In this document: positions 33,152 to 44,277 of the stretch, piece by piece | Numbering within the stretch: position 1 is the stretch's first letter | Layout of the letters: every line of letters begins with the position of its first letter | Source: Ectocarpus siliculosus | Taxonomy: Eukaryota > Sar > Phaeophyceae > Ectocarpales > Ectocarpaceae | Assembly: GCA_000310025.1 (NCBI GenBank) | Contig: FN649736.1 | Location: 2,305,505-2,351,064 of the forward strand | Length of the DNA stretch: 45,560 nt | Reading direction: 5' to 3' | The notes under the pieces: generated by a model | Told to the model about the DNA's origin: nothing | The model's database searches: none | The model's input: the letters and a program-made list of their open reading frames with translations, nothing else | Made by a program: the position numbers and the translations under genes

Positions 33152-36100
33152 TCTGGTTCCCGGCGGCGTAACCTTCGCTGCTTCGCGCCAGAACTCCGAC
33201 CTCCGAACTCCTTTGGTACTTGGTTATTAGGTTTAAATAGTACGTCGGAGGTCCATGGCAAAAAGCTAGGGTAGCATGTGCGCATAAAAATTCCCCTCCC
33301 GTGGCGAATACTAACGGCGGGCGGCGAAGTAGCCGAGTACGGCAGTCACAAACGTTTTTTTTTTGCGGGAATCTAGTTGACGTGCGGCTCCCAAACAACA
33401 TTCAGCGCAGGAGCGCCAGCAACGATGAAAATGTAATGCCTTTGCTTGTATATTTTCGAATAATGCAGCAGCACAAGGAGCTTGCTCGCGCAGAGAATGG
33501 CGGCACGGCGGAACTTGGTAGTTGAAGTTCGACGTTTTTTTCATCTTTTCCAAACACAACAATCCGACCCCAGCAGCTGCTGCTGGGTAATAGGTGGCAA
33601 TGGTGCTGGAGAGTGCGAAAAACCGTGTGCCCCTTTCCGTTTCCCAACAGAGGAAGTAAGGAGCGAAGACCTCAGGCAAAATCGAAGGTTCTGCAGTGGT
33701 GGCGGGTGATTTATCCTACATACTATGACTACGACTTTCGCGCAACGAGGGGGGTGGTTTTGGATTGTTTGCGCTCACTCTATCATGGAAAGATGACCCG
33801 TTTGTACCCTACTTCCTTTGGCCTATCGGGGACTACGAAGTCGCCGTTGGCTTGCGTTTGTTCGGTCGCGTCTTCATCAGGAGCATACGCAGCCCCTAGA
33901 CGTTATCCAACTTTGATGGACGATGCCGTACATATAGGAACGGACACACCGGGCCCTACATGCCCACGATCGCACCCGTAAAAACGCGTACATCAAATCG
34001 AGTCCCTGTACCCCAGCACACACCAGAGTGCTGTGCAGGCCCACACATGCGGGTTGGATACACCATCCCTACAGCAGATAGCACACTCCCTGTGGTTGTC
34101 GTTGAGGAATCGATTCGAAGATTCGAAAGTGATACTATCCACCCAAACAACTCTCGACACAGAATGCCACAACCCTAACACGAGGTATTCGACAAGACAG
34201 CCGAAAAACATGCGTCATTCCGGTTACCTCAAATCCAACGTGAAGCCATTTCGAAGAGATGTTCTGCGAGCCTGTACACCCTCAACCGACGCAGACGCAA
34301 TTATCCATGTCTGATCAGCGAACCCGCGATAAGAACAGTATTTCCATCACATGAACGGCAGTGTTGTGCCATTTCCGCGCACGGCCAGGCGCCGCAAACA
34401 CGGCACTGCACCCACACGTCTTGCCGCCATCACCGCGTGAACCATGTTCGTTTGTGAAGCATATGCTTCCCATCGTCGTAGGACCCAGCTCTGCACCCCC
34501 GCGACTGACGTCCACCGAAAAAATAACCTGAGATCCCCACCCATCGATCACCCCTCTTAAGGTATCACACATCCAAAGACGGAGAGATCATCTCATCCAA
34601 CCGAGCAAGGTCGTCGCCCATCGGCAGCCCTGCCTCACGCCGTGGACCACCGCCGCTAACTAAAACATGACGCTCTAGCACCGAGACGTAAGCCGGGACC
34701 GAGGCTAGGCACGCAGGACTCTGGCATTCCTCCGCTCCCCGGCGATTCCGCGATGCGGCGCGGCCAAACTTTACGACTCCGTTCAAATATCTTACCGTCT
34801 GCGCTTGTACGACCGCACCATTCTGCTTTGCTGCGAGATACCAGTCTGTAAGACCCAACATAACCTATTTAGACGCGAGGTTTTAGAGCCGACAACGTTT
34901 CGGACAAGTCAGCCCGATTGAGCTACTCCCGGCGCCATTCTTGGCTTAGGAAGCTCGCATGTCGGTGAGCTCTGCCAAAAAAAAAAAAAAAACAGCAAGA
35001 GGAAAACGAGAGAGCGACGGCCGGAAGGGAGGCGAATGCCTGGGTGAGGATACCGTTTTCATTCGGACGGCGACCGTCGACACCGAGCGCCCCACAACAA
35101 GCGCGCTTGTTTTTTCTTGCAAACAGTTTCAGATGTACGCTTCATCACACACACGCAACACAGCGAGCGATGGGGATACGCACGTTCGAAAGGTGCAAAA
35201 AACAAAAACATCTCCGTTTCCAACAGATACGCACACAAACGCCGGCGTGAAAAATGTAGACGAGTTTATCTGTCGTCATATGCATATAAACCAGGCTGCT
35301 CCAGCAACGCCTTGTGACAAGGGACACCATTCAAGTGTGCAACAAGAAAAAGAAAAGCTGACTTGCTTAGGACAAGCACCAGCAAAAGTACCTGCAAGAG
35401 GAAGGGTTGGGGGAGGGGGTGGGCGAATCATCGACCGCGCAACCACCAGCGTTTTACAGGCTACACCGTCATGCAAAAAAACTGATCAGATGACGGAACG
35501 TCTCTCCCATATATTGTCCCGTCCCTCAGCGTCTTTTCGCAAAGACCGCGGCTTGCTTTGAATTTAGTAAGAGGATTCTACATGAAGCCAGATCGTTTGT
35601 ACGCCATGGTCTGGCTTTGGAACGGAGAGATAACCACGCCATAACAAAGGGACAGCAGTGCTGTTCCTTGTGAAGGCTCGTTTCGAAGCCCACACACAGC
35701 ACCAAAAGCTTCACGAGCGTGGCTCGCATCCAAAGAGCCGACGAAATCGAGCGGTGCTTCCGCCGCAGCGGAGAATGGCACAGATATCACTAGAGGCTTT
35801 AAAAAAAACAAATTGATCTACTCCACGACGGTCCCTCCAGAGGTGTTACAAATCGCAGCAGCTGAGCAGGCATGCCCCGTGGTCAACCGAAAATCTGTTG
35901 AAAGAAAAATCCATGACAGAAACGAGTCTGCTTCCAACTTTCTTAAGAGAAAAACAGAAGGATAATATTTTGAGCGCTGTTGTCCACCTCGATCCCCTAA
36001 CCAAGCGTGTGCAATGATGTCAACGTGTAAAACATTTCTCAGGAATTCTTCATAGAGGGCTGGAGGAATTTTGGATCTCAACTACAGCGGAGCTGTTTAT

Positions 36101-36924
36101 GTAGGAGTGGCTGATTATCCCTATCTACAAAACTGGCTTTATAGGATTGGTGTAACGCGAACGATTGGACGTGAGCACGGGTGTCTGCTTCGATAACGGG
36201 ACACCTCGTTCCAACGCATTTCTGCATCCTTCTGGGCGGTTCCGACTACACAGGAGGCTACGGGGACAACAGCCGCGCATGTGGCGTTTCGGTCAAAAGC
36301 TGTCAAACGAGTGCCGGCGCATCACTGCCGTCGCGCGAAGCGGGAGGCAGATCTTTCGCGAGTCTGTGCAACCGGACCATATGGCACAATATACGGTCCA
36401 ATACCCCACCCAGATGTGTATTGTTTTTGGCATCAGTGTCTACAAGCTCGGGCGCACTATGCTCACCAACAACGGAGATGATGCAGTAGGTAACCTGGTG
36501 ATAAAACAGGCGAAAAAAACTTGGTATCAAACAGGCAGAACAACGGAATCTCGCCTCCCTATCGAAGGGTGTAAGAACTCCGCACACTACCGACACACCA
36601 GAGTGCTCCCAGGACATTTATTCCAACATGCGAGTGCAGGGCTCATCGGTCCTAACACGCCGCAACGAAACAAACTCACACGGACACACAACCCGCGCGC
36701 TTGAAGGCGTTGTTGCCGTTCGTGAGACTGGCGTCTCTTCATTGGCCAGTCCGCTACAGCAGCACAGCTTGGTCGACACCAGCACAGAAAACAACCCGTG
36801 CACGCTATTAGTGAAGGGGGGCAAGGCAGCCTTTGGCACCAACTCGAGCTCGCTTGATAAGCCAACCGGGCCGCGGATCTAGAAGGAACACACAGGGGGA
36901 GGTGGTGGTGCTGTCGTCGCGCAC
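33152..36924. other. Intergenic or intronic DNA, no gene recognised
   Basis: This holds the upstream region of the methyltransferase gene and, on the minus strand, the place where later exons of the NDUFA3-like gene should lie. I could not identify those exons. A plus-strand frame at 34959-35561 (200 codons) starts with a lysine homopolymer and has no recognisable domain. Base composition is near neutral and open frames are short. Confidence 0.4.
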
Positions 36925-37062
36925 CTGCTTGGTGCAGAGCCCGAGGCTCTGTCTGATGGGGGGCACGATGAACGGCAGCGAGAATCCGAAGAAGCCCAGC
37001 CCCAGCGAAACCGCGGCCACGGGCTCCCTGTCCACGAACTTCAACAGCCCTCTCCGAAGCAT
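36925..37062 (-). CDS. First exon of a probable mitochondrial complex I NDUFA3/9.5-kDa-type subunit
   Basis: The exon encodes 46 residues from an ATG at 37062-37060 to the donor CAG|GTGCGC, ending in phase 0. It reads FVDREPVAAVSLGLGFFG, then a hydrophobic stretch, then PFIVPPIRQSLGL. The pattern of a positively charged start, (D/E)-x-EP, one membrane helix and PPIR or a similar motif is that of NDUFA3 in animals and the 9.5-kDa subunit in fungi. These are small single-helix accessory subunits in the membrane arm of NADH:ubiquinone oxidoreductase in the inner mitochondrial membrane. The rest of the protein, usually 30-40 residues, must be in one or more downstream exons that I could not locate. 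The gene is divergent from the membrane protein gene starting at 38283. Confidence 0.55.
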
Positions 37063-38282
37063 GGCTCTTTCCTGTAAGTCTCCCCCACAGCAGCAGCAGC
37101 AGCAGCAGCGAAAAAACGTTCCCTGTTTGGAGGTTTGCGCGGGTTCGTGGTGTGAGACTCCTGGACCCGCGTTGTTTGCGATCCGCCCACCACCAGACCG
37201 ATTATTAGAATCAACGAATATGAGGAAAGACGATCGCCCAGGGGTCTGTGCTACGGTGCGTCAGAACACAGAGTCAGGGGGGGAAGCCAAACCTCGCTTG
37301 GCCGGACTTGCAGCCAGAGATACTTCGATCGGCCAACGCTGTATGCGTCGCCGTGTCGTCGCAATGGTCTGATGCCGTACACAAGCAGGGTTTTTGTTGT
37401 AACGTTGTAACAGATGACCGATCATGTCGTCATTCGTGCGGAAAAGCGGCAACCTCTTATTCCACGAGCTGAACAGCAGATTAGCAGCATGCTACGCTAC
37501 ACATCGACGGGGTCATTCATGCAGTAGCTTGTAGCACGTACTCTCTCTCTCTCTCTGCATATTTTTCGAAAAGTCTGACTTCCGCAACCGCCGCATGTAC
37601 AGTCCGAACGAGGCAGTCGGAGAAGGCCGCCCCAAAGGTTGTGACGGTGTTGCATCGCGACTGCTGAACATTCGCTCGCAATTGGCGCCATCCCTCCTTC
37701 GATCAGGCATTGCGCAAAGACTTGATCGCATTGAGATGAGAAAGGGTCCTGCGACCCCCCGAACCCACGCATGTGATGTGTCCATCCACGTACAGAGCAG
37801 AGTCGTCGGACACTGCCTGTTCCTCGAGGGTTTCAGGCTGGGACGCGCTACAAAATGCACACTCATCATGCGGGAAAAGAAAGCAGCACAGCAGAAAAAT
37901 AGAGTCTTGCTATCGCGTACGACGCCACTGCCATGCACTACCCCCGGCACTCCTCACCTGGCACCCCCCCCTCTCTCTCTCGTTGACGTCAGTTCTGGAA
38001 ACGTTGACCGGCTCGCCGCGAGAGTGACGAAAGCGACAGCTGTGTGTACTCTGTAGGGTGGCGGTGGGGCACAATATCACGTTCTCCATTATGACACCTA
38101 CCCGCATTCTGCACTCTGCGCTGCCACCCGAACTGTAGTGCGTTGAGTGTGGTCCGCACATGATGCATTTCAAAGGTCAAGTTCAGCGAGACACCTAGGA
38201 GTTTTTTAGTTTTTTGGTGGGCACCCGACCGCCCGCCTGTGTACCAGACACCCCGCCGGCCGAGTGCCCGCGTCTCTCCACG
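37063..38282. promoter_or_regulatory. Divergent intergenic region between the NDUFA3-like and TMEM185-like genes
   Basis: About 1.2 kb separates the two presumed start codons on opposite strands. It contains CAG/CTG and CT microsatellites (near 37090 and 37541-37555). Open frames on both strands near 37500-38050 lack recognisable domains. No core promoter motif is convincing. Confidence 0.4.
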
Positions 38283-41200
38283 ATGCCAAGGAGTGTTAAG
38301 AGGGTTTCCTTTGTCCTTGAAGAGGAGGCGACGGTCGGCGAGCGAATCCCGCTGCTTGCCCGCGCCGATGCGGATGAATCGATCACGAAGGGCATGGAGG
38401 GCGGCGGCGGCGGGGGCGGCGGCAACGGCGGCGGCGCGTTTTCGCGGCATCATCATCATGAAGAGGAGGAGAAGCAGGACAGCGTCGTTGTCCTAGAGCA
38501 GCTGCCGGCCCTGCTCGTGCGCTCCTGCACCGTGTTCACGGCGGCGGGGTGCTGCTCACTCCTGATTGGCACGGTGAGTCGTTGGTTGGATGTGTAGATA
38601 AGATATACCGGCGGTGTGTGTGCGCGGAATCTACGCAGCACATGCATCATGTATAGTTGGTCTGTGTGTTGTGCCAACCTGTGTTACACTGCCTCCTCTG
38701 GTGTGGATGGATATGGAGACGACGAGCAGCACTTGCGTCAAATCGAAAGAGGGAAAGTGTCCTTGTTGCCCCGCTATTTTTTCAATTACCAACTGCGAGA
38801 GGGAGATGTGAATGCTCTCGTCGTCCGTCCTGTGTCTTGTAGGGCACCATTTTCTTCGCTGCTTCCGCATTTTTTGTCATCCGACTTGCTCCTTGCACGG
38901 AATACAGTCTGTTGGCGAGCGGTCAACCCGTCGAGACTACAACATGGCCCATGGAAGAGCCCAACGAAACATCTTCACTCTTGCAAATCCCCCCTGCATG
39001 CATGGGCTTTGGCCGAACGTCTCCTTCATGGATTGCCCTGTTTGTCTGCTGGAAAAATCGTGTCTGCATCACATACAAGAGAGCACCAAACTCACACATG
39101 ACTAAATAGACTAATGTTGTTGTCTTCACATTAAAAACCGTTCCGATCTCTCTCTACCCTATATAAATAGCGTGTTGACGATCACGGAAATATGAAGGTG
39201 TTGCACAGTCTAGTCTACCCTCCGTTTTGTTGCCCCAAAGCCGGCCTCCTTGATCAGAGTCACCGGGACACGTCACGTTCACGTGCGTCGATACGCGATG
39301 GGAGTAAAGAGTCGCTTCAACGCACGGTCTACAGCTCGCAGCCGTATTTACGGTACTGCTGTAGTACATGTAGTGATGTATTTATTGTGACATGTGTGGG
39401 AAGTAGTGTTGGATATCGATTCACTAATCGATTCGATACGATATCGATATTGAGAGCGAAGCGACCCATCGAAGGCGAGTGCAGCGAGCCGGCGAGCGCA
39501 GTGAGCTGACGCGCGAAGGCGCGGAAGCTCGCTGTGCGAGCCCCAACGGCCCCCCCCGGCTGGTGAGGGGGCCCCGCTGGAGGCGCCGCCGGAGGCCAAA
39601 AAATTGGAGCAATTTCGCTTCATTTCCCATCACAATATTTCGAAAAATAGGCCTCCAAAGCCGGCAGGGTACAGCCACCTATTTGAACAAAAAAAACGGG
39701 TGGGTGAACTAGCTACTAGGGTGAACGCATGAAGTCGGAAGATGCAGCAAGTGTTTCATGGTGTCATCATGTTAACTATCGCAACCTTGTCCTAGAAAGC
39801 CACGTTCTCACAAAGCTACCGCTGCTTGGCTTCCCGCTATCGGCTAAATACATGTTCACATTTCGTGACCTCTATTTAGTGACCTCCTTCACTGCGTTCT
39901 ATACTACCGAACCACGACCCACAAAGAAATACGAAAAAAGTGGAAGCAAGCCAGCCACCCGACGCCCAACAAACCATCCGTATGAAGTACGCAGAGAATC
40001 ACCACGACACCACTTCGCAACATCTCTACGACACGCGACGAGAGTTCATTTCTGCTTCCGGCCGAGGTCTTTCTGCGAAATGCCGCTGGACCACGACAGC
40101 CCGTGGGAGCCATTCAGGAACACGAGCGCATCGATCGTGTCCTCCCCGAGGCGGTTGCGCTTCCTCGTGACTATGTTGCCGGCCATGGAAAAGAAGCGTT
40201 CAGACGCAGCCGATGACGGGGGGATCACGAGGTACTTCACTGCCAGCCTAGCAAGAGATGGGAACGCGGATTGGTGCCGGCACCACCATTTCAGATCATC
40301 CTGTCCGTTCGAGCCTTCGTCGAGGCCTTCTTCAGCAATGAACCGCCCAAGCTCCAGCTCGGCCGCGTCCATCCGTGCCTGAAGTGGGAGCCTTCCGGAG
40401 TAAGGCTGGGCGCTTCTGCTTCCATCACCATCCGCTCTACTCGATCCACCGTCTATACCCATTGCCTTCGCTGTCGATACACACCTGGAGCGAAAGCTCT
40501 TCTTCTGCTTCTTCGCCGGGGGCTGTTCGTCCGACGTGCCGCCGGAACCACCACGATCCGCGGACCCGCCTGCTTCGTTCTCGGCGGCGATGTCTTTGGA
40601 GAACAGGGTCTTCAGGTCGGCCAGAAGAAGTTTCGGCCAAGCTTTTTTCTCGCGGCTCAACACAGCCACTCGAACCCTTTCGTGCGTGGGCTTAGCGCGG
40701 ATGCCATCTCGACAACCCCGGGAAGCTCGGTCCCAGCGGTCGGCGTGGTCGACTATTTAGCATTGCTTCGCCAACATCCGCGAACGGGCCGTCGTCAAAA
40801 GCCGCTGCCTCCGCCTCGATGTGAGCATTCAAGACGGACATGACGCAGGAAAGTTCCGCCAGGCCAAGGGCATCACTCTCCCAAGGCCTCGACTGCATCC
40901 GCAAACGCCTCCAGCGTCGTCACCATCATCTCCGCGCTCTCCCAGTCCTTGCTCTCGTGACGTGGATGTTCGAACCCCGCACGCTCGTTAGCGACCTCGA
41001 GGGTGTGCACAGCAGTGCTGCGACGTGCTGCTGTGGGGGGTTCCGTGGAGTGTTCATCGAATTATCGAAATATCGATATCGAATTATCGAAATATCGATA
41101 TCGAATTATCGAAATATCGATATCGAATTATCGAAATATCGAAAGAACCAACTTTTTTCGATATAACTGATATCGATACGATAATTCGATGCGATATGTA

Positions 41201-43842
41201 TATCGAAAAAATCGATACGACATCCAACACTAATAGTGGGAAGGGGATCTAAGTGGTGAATGGGAATGCCGTGTGTTATCTACCGTACAACCCGGTAAAA
41301 CCCAGCGTCTCCCACGGGTAAGACCGCGGGCGACAGCGGTGCGATTGCGTGCATTCCGTGGACATGTGTCCCAGTGTTCCGTTAGTTAGCGTCAACCGTG
41401 CCGACTGGTTGACGAGTGAAACGGCGTCAGTCTAAGCTTTCTGGGATAAATCGCTGCTGTGGTGATAAATATCATATGAGAATCGGCCTCCTCCCTTCGT
41501 TGCGAGGGGATGGCGGCGTGTTGTCCCCGCGGGCCCCTTGTCTGTTTAGCCTTATGCGCGGCAATTTTTTAACGACCCGCATAGGGTATGATCAAGTGCA
41601 GCTATCAATTTTAAGCTCAACTCTTGTTGTTTGTATTCGCAACAAAAATCGTGGGAGTCAAGTTCTCCATTCGTGTTCAGCTGTCGTTTTGGACCCTCGC
41701 GTCACCGCCATGTGTACGTTTGGTGGACGCCACGACTGTGTAATGTACAACTGCTGTAGACAGCAGCCACAACGTGCATCAATTTTTTGTCTTGAATATC
41801 TTCAGCATCGTTGACGTCCTGTGCTTGCAGACTAGCGGCATCTGGCGGGGAGGAGATTGACAAATGAGCGTCCGGCTTCCTTGTGTGGATGCGGTGAAGG
41901 ACGATGATATGAAGTGAAGACAAAAAATAATTTCCCCCCGCGCGTGCGCGCTTCGACACCACCGAGCCGGCCTGCCCCCACAGCAGTATACGGCATGTGT
42001 TCAGCAAGGAATTACGGCGGCATGGGTGTGTTGTACGACGGCGCCTGCCTTGACATGGTTCAACGTACGCCCCCCTCCCGTACGCCGTGAGGTTGTACCG
42101 TGTATCTACCCATCTGCCCTCAGAGAGAGAGCTTCAAAGCCAAACCACCGCCTCCTCCCCCGCTACCCAACCGCACGCGCCCCCCCCCAGCGTTTGCGTT
42201 CGGTGTCCTCCTCGTGCAGCAGCTGTCACTCCCTGCCACACCTTCTCACCGCCCCCCCCCCCGCTGTTCCTCTCTCAACCCGCGTCGCGTCACAGCTGAA
42301 GAACGGACTCGAAAAGAGCTTGAGCGTGATGTGGTGCATGATCCCCGCGGTGCTAGCGTCCGTGTGGTTCGTGTTCGAGCTGATCCGGTCCCTGCTGCGG
42401 GTGCGGCGGGTCATGCTCCGCGAGGAGGCGCAGCGGATGCTCTCGGTCAGGAGGATGCGCCGGCAGCTGCGCCGGAGGAGCGCCCGGGCGAGCCTGCAGC
42501 GGCAGAGAGAGGAGGAGGCGGCGGAGCGGGACATGGATGTTGCCGCCGCCGGGGGCGGTGGCACGACGGACAGCTCCGCTCGTGTCCGGCGGTGGTCGGC
42601 GTTGGTCAGGCCGCCGTCATCGCGGACCCGACGCCACTTGTCGCGCGGCGAGACTCCGCCCGGCGGCGCCGCCCCCGCCGCGGATGTCTGCCTGGGCGCC
42701 GGCAGGGACGAAGTCGAGGAGGCGGACGAGTTCGAAGGCTGGTGGAGTAGCAGCGGCAGCGGTATCGTTAGGCGGGGAGGTGTCGACAATGGCGGCGGCG
42801 GCGGCGGCGGCGGATTCGACGAAGATGACGTTTTGCGGCTTTCCCCCACGCAGCGGACCCTGGCCCTCGGGCTGCCACCGGTCGGGACCGCTTCTCCCGA
42901 TGCTTATACGAGCGAAGAACGAAAAAGATATCATGAGCCGAGGGCGGCGGCGGGGGCGACCCCCTCCAAAACCTCGTCTTACGATGACGGCGACAACGAA
43001 GACGACATTGAAGCAGCCTCCGCCGCCGCACGTTCTTCTCCTCCCACCCCGGGACTCAAGTGGCCGAAGGCGCCGCCGGCAACAACGTCCTCGGGCGGCG
43101 GCGAGGGCGAAGGCGACAGCCACCGCTCCGCGCAAAGGGCGGTGCGGGTGAGCGTCCTGCTGCAGGCGTGGCTGCGGCTTTGGCTCACCATGGCGGCGTT
43201 CGGGGTGACCCTGTCCGTTTTCATGATCCTCCTCTCGCTGCGTCTGTTGGGGGTCTCGTCGCACCACCTCACGGCCTTCTGGATCGCGAGCCCGGGCCTG
43301 CTGGCCCTGACGCTCCTCGCCCTCCACTCGCTGGTGATCCTGGACGGAAGCGGCGGGTACGGCGGGGCACCCGTGCTGCGGGTCGGCGGCAACAGGCTGG
43401 TGGTTGTGCTCGGGCGCAGGCCGGTCATCCTCCTGACGCTGCTAGCCGCCGTGCTCGTGGTCCTGAAGATCGACAGCGTCGCCGGGGGCTCGGGGGCGGT
43501 GATGGAGGCCATAGAGAAGGTGCACTGGGGCTACGTCTTCCTGCCGCTGTGGGTGATCGTCTGCATGCTCGAGACCGTCTACCTGGGGGCCCTGTGGGAG
43601 AACTACACGCGCAGGAGCCTGACCTTCCCGGGCCTCTTCGGGGGCGTGCGCGACCTCCGCGGGCTCGGCGGCGTCGGGTACTGGTTCTGCTGTTGCTTGG
43701 GGGGGAGGAGGGGTTACGCGGGCGACGGAGGAGAGAACGGGGGATGCCACTGGCAGTGGCGTCGGACATGGTGGAGCGGCGAGAAGTACGGTGATGGCGA
43801 CTCTGAGGATCCACTTGTCAGCGATGACGACGAGTATGAAGG

Positions 43843-43880
<38 letters not shown>

Positions 43881-44146
43881 TTGCCGGGGGGGGAACAAGC
43901 GGAAAGTTTGGTGGGTTTGGGCGGGAGTCGCCGCCCACCGACGCCGAGGCGTACGTGTCGTGCTCGAGCCCCGTCCGGCGGAGGGTGGAACTGACCCCTA
44001 GCCAGCGAGCGGCCGCGATAACGATCTCCGCAGGGGCCATCCTTCTCACCGCCTGCCTCGTGTCCCTCATCGTCGGGTCCAACGACGAGCAAGCCGACTG
44101 GGGGGTGCCCCTGACCATGGTCACGGCAACGACCGGGTTCGGCATG
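38283..44146 (+). CDS. Multi-pass membrane protein resembling TMEM185, with large intron
   Basis: Exon 1 (38283-38573, 97 residues) ends at ACG|GTGAGT in phase 0 and carries a membrane helix at its end (LLVRSCTVFTAAGCCSLL). The main exon starts at 42296 after a C/T-rich tract and CACAG, also phase 0, and encodes about 617 residues. Joined, the order is: helix; LKNG loop; helix with MIPAVLASVWF (about 106-129); a long acidic, Gly-rich and Arg-rich loop; two helices (382-445); two helices (470-530) containing VLKIDS...HWGYVFLPLWV; a poly-Gln run near 614; and a last helix (669-690). The repeated pattern helix-LDG/KID-W-PLW-helix resembles the TMEM185 family, whose function is poorly known. The main exon probably ends at ATG|GTGAGG (44146) with further exons downstream; unspliced, it would stop at 44161. 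An extra exon at 38843 is possible. Confidence 0.6.
39396..39403. repeat. Left target-site duplication of hAT element
   Basis: GTGGGAAG directly precedes the terminal inverted repeat and recurs at 41236-41243. An 8-bp duplication is the hallmark of hAT transposition. Confidence 0.85.
40046..40960 (-). pseudogene. hAT transposase remnant
   Basis: The last part is open at 40046-40669 and contains the hAT C-terminal dimerisation signature: LKWWCRHQSAFPSLARLA, then SERFFSMAGNIVT and R-x-RLGEDTIDALVFLN. A short nuclear-localisation-like cluster PAKKQKKS lies upstream. Further up, pieces in other frames read DWESAEMMVTTLEAF and ELSCVMSVLNAHIE, matching the order of segments in hAT transposases. 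They are broken by a stop and frame shifts. The N-terminal BED finger and the first catalytic segments are not visible. The frame is left as found. Confidence 0.8.
41056..41143. repeat. Four tandem 22-bp subterminal repeats of the hAT element
   Basis: Units of ATCGAATTATCGAAATATCG plus AT repeat four times, creating TATCGATA at each of the three internal junctions. A further TATCGATA lies near 41171, and one near the left end at about 39440. These are likely transposase-binding sites. Confidence 0.85.
41236..41243. repeat. Right target-site duplication of hAT element
   Basis: GTGGGAAG, identical to 39396-39403, follows the right terminal repeat directly. Confidence 0.85.
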
Positions 44147-44161
44147 GTGAGGTTGTGGTAG

Positions 44162-44233
44162 CTCGTCGCGTCGCTCGCTTCGCGGCTTTCCGTAGTACTT
44201 ACCACCGTGCGTAGCAGGAGCCTTGTTTCTTGG

Positions 44234-44277
<44 letters not shown>

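Larger units (their letters stand above)
39404..41235 (-). mobile_element. Degenerate hAT DNA transposon, 1832 bp
   Basis: The left end reads TAGTGTTGGATATCGAT and the right end in reverse complement reads TATTAGTGTTGGATGTCG, so the ends match apart from three extra bases on the right. An exact 8-bp duplication GTGGGAAG flanks the element. It encodes, on the minus strand, a broken transposase ending in a hAT dimerisation domain. Subterminal regions are rich in ATATCGATAT. It lies in the proposed large intron of the TMEM185-like gene, antisense to it. The short length and missing catalytic part mean that it cannot move on its own. Confidence 0.85.

Noticed and set aside
36165-36704. Possible degraded copia-type RNase H remnant
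   Set aside because: A few residues recall the pattern, but no catalytic spacing, LTRs or consistent frame could be shown.
37513-38056. Overlapping open frames on both strands between the NDUFA3-like and TMEM185-like genes
   Set aside because: Neither has a recognisable domain, and both lie in a presumed promoter region.
38843-39109. Extra exon of the TMEM185-like gene (GTIFFAASAFFVIRLAP...)
   Set aside because: A good acceptor (TCTTGTAG) precedes it and it is hydrophobic, but no downstream donor is convincing. Direct joining of exon 1 to 42296 fits the family pattern better. Kept only as an alternative.
40955-41000. tRNA-like T-loop (GTTCGAACCCC)
   Set aside because: No acceptor stem, D-arm or anticodon arm at the right distance. 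It lies in hAT transposase remnant sequence.
42026-42295. N-terminal extension of the TMEM185-like main open frame
   Set aside because: The segment is C/T-rich and ends in CACAG, which looks like the 3' end of an intron. Exon 1 at 38283 supplies a better start.
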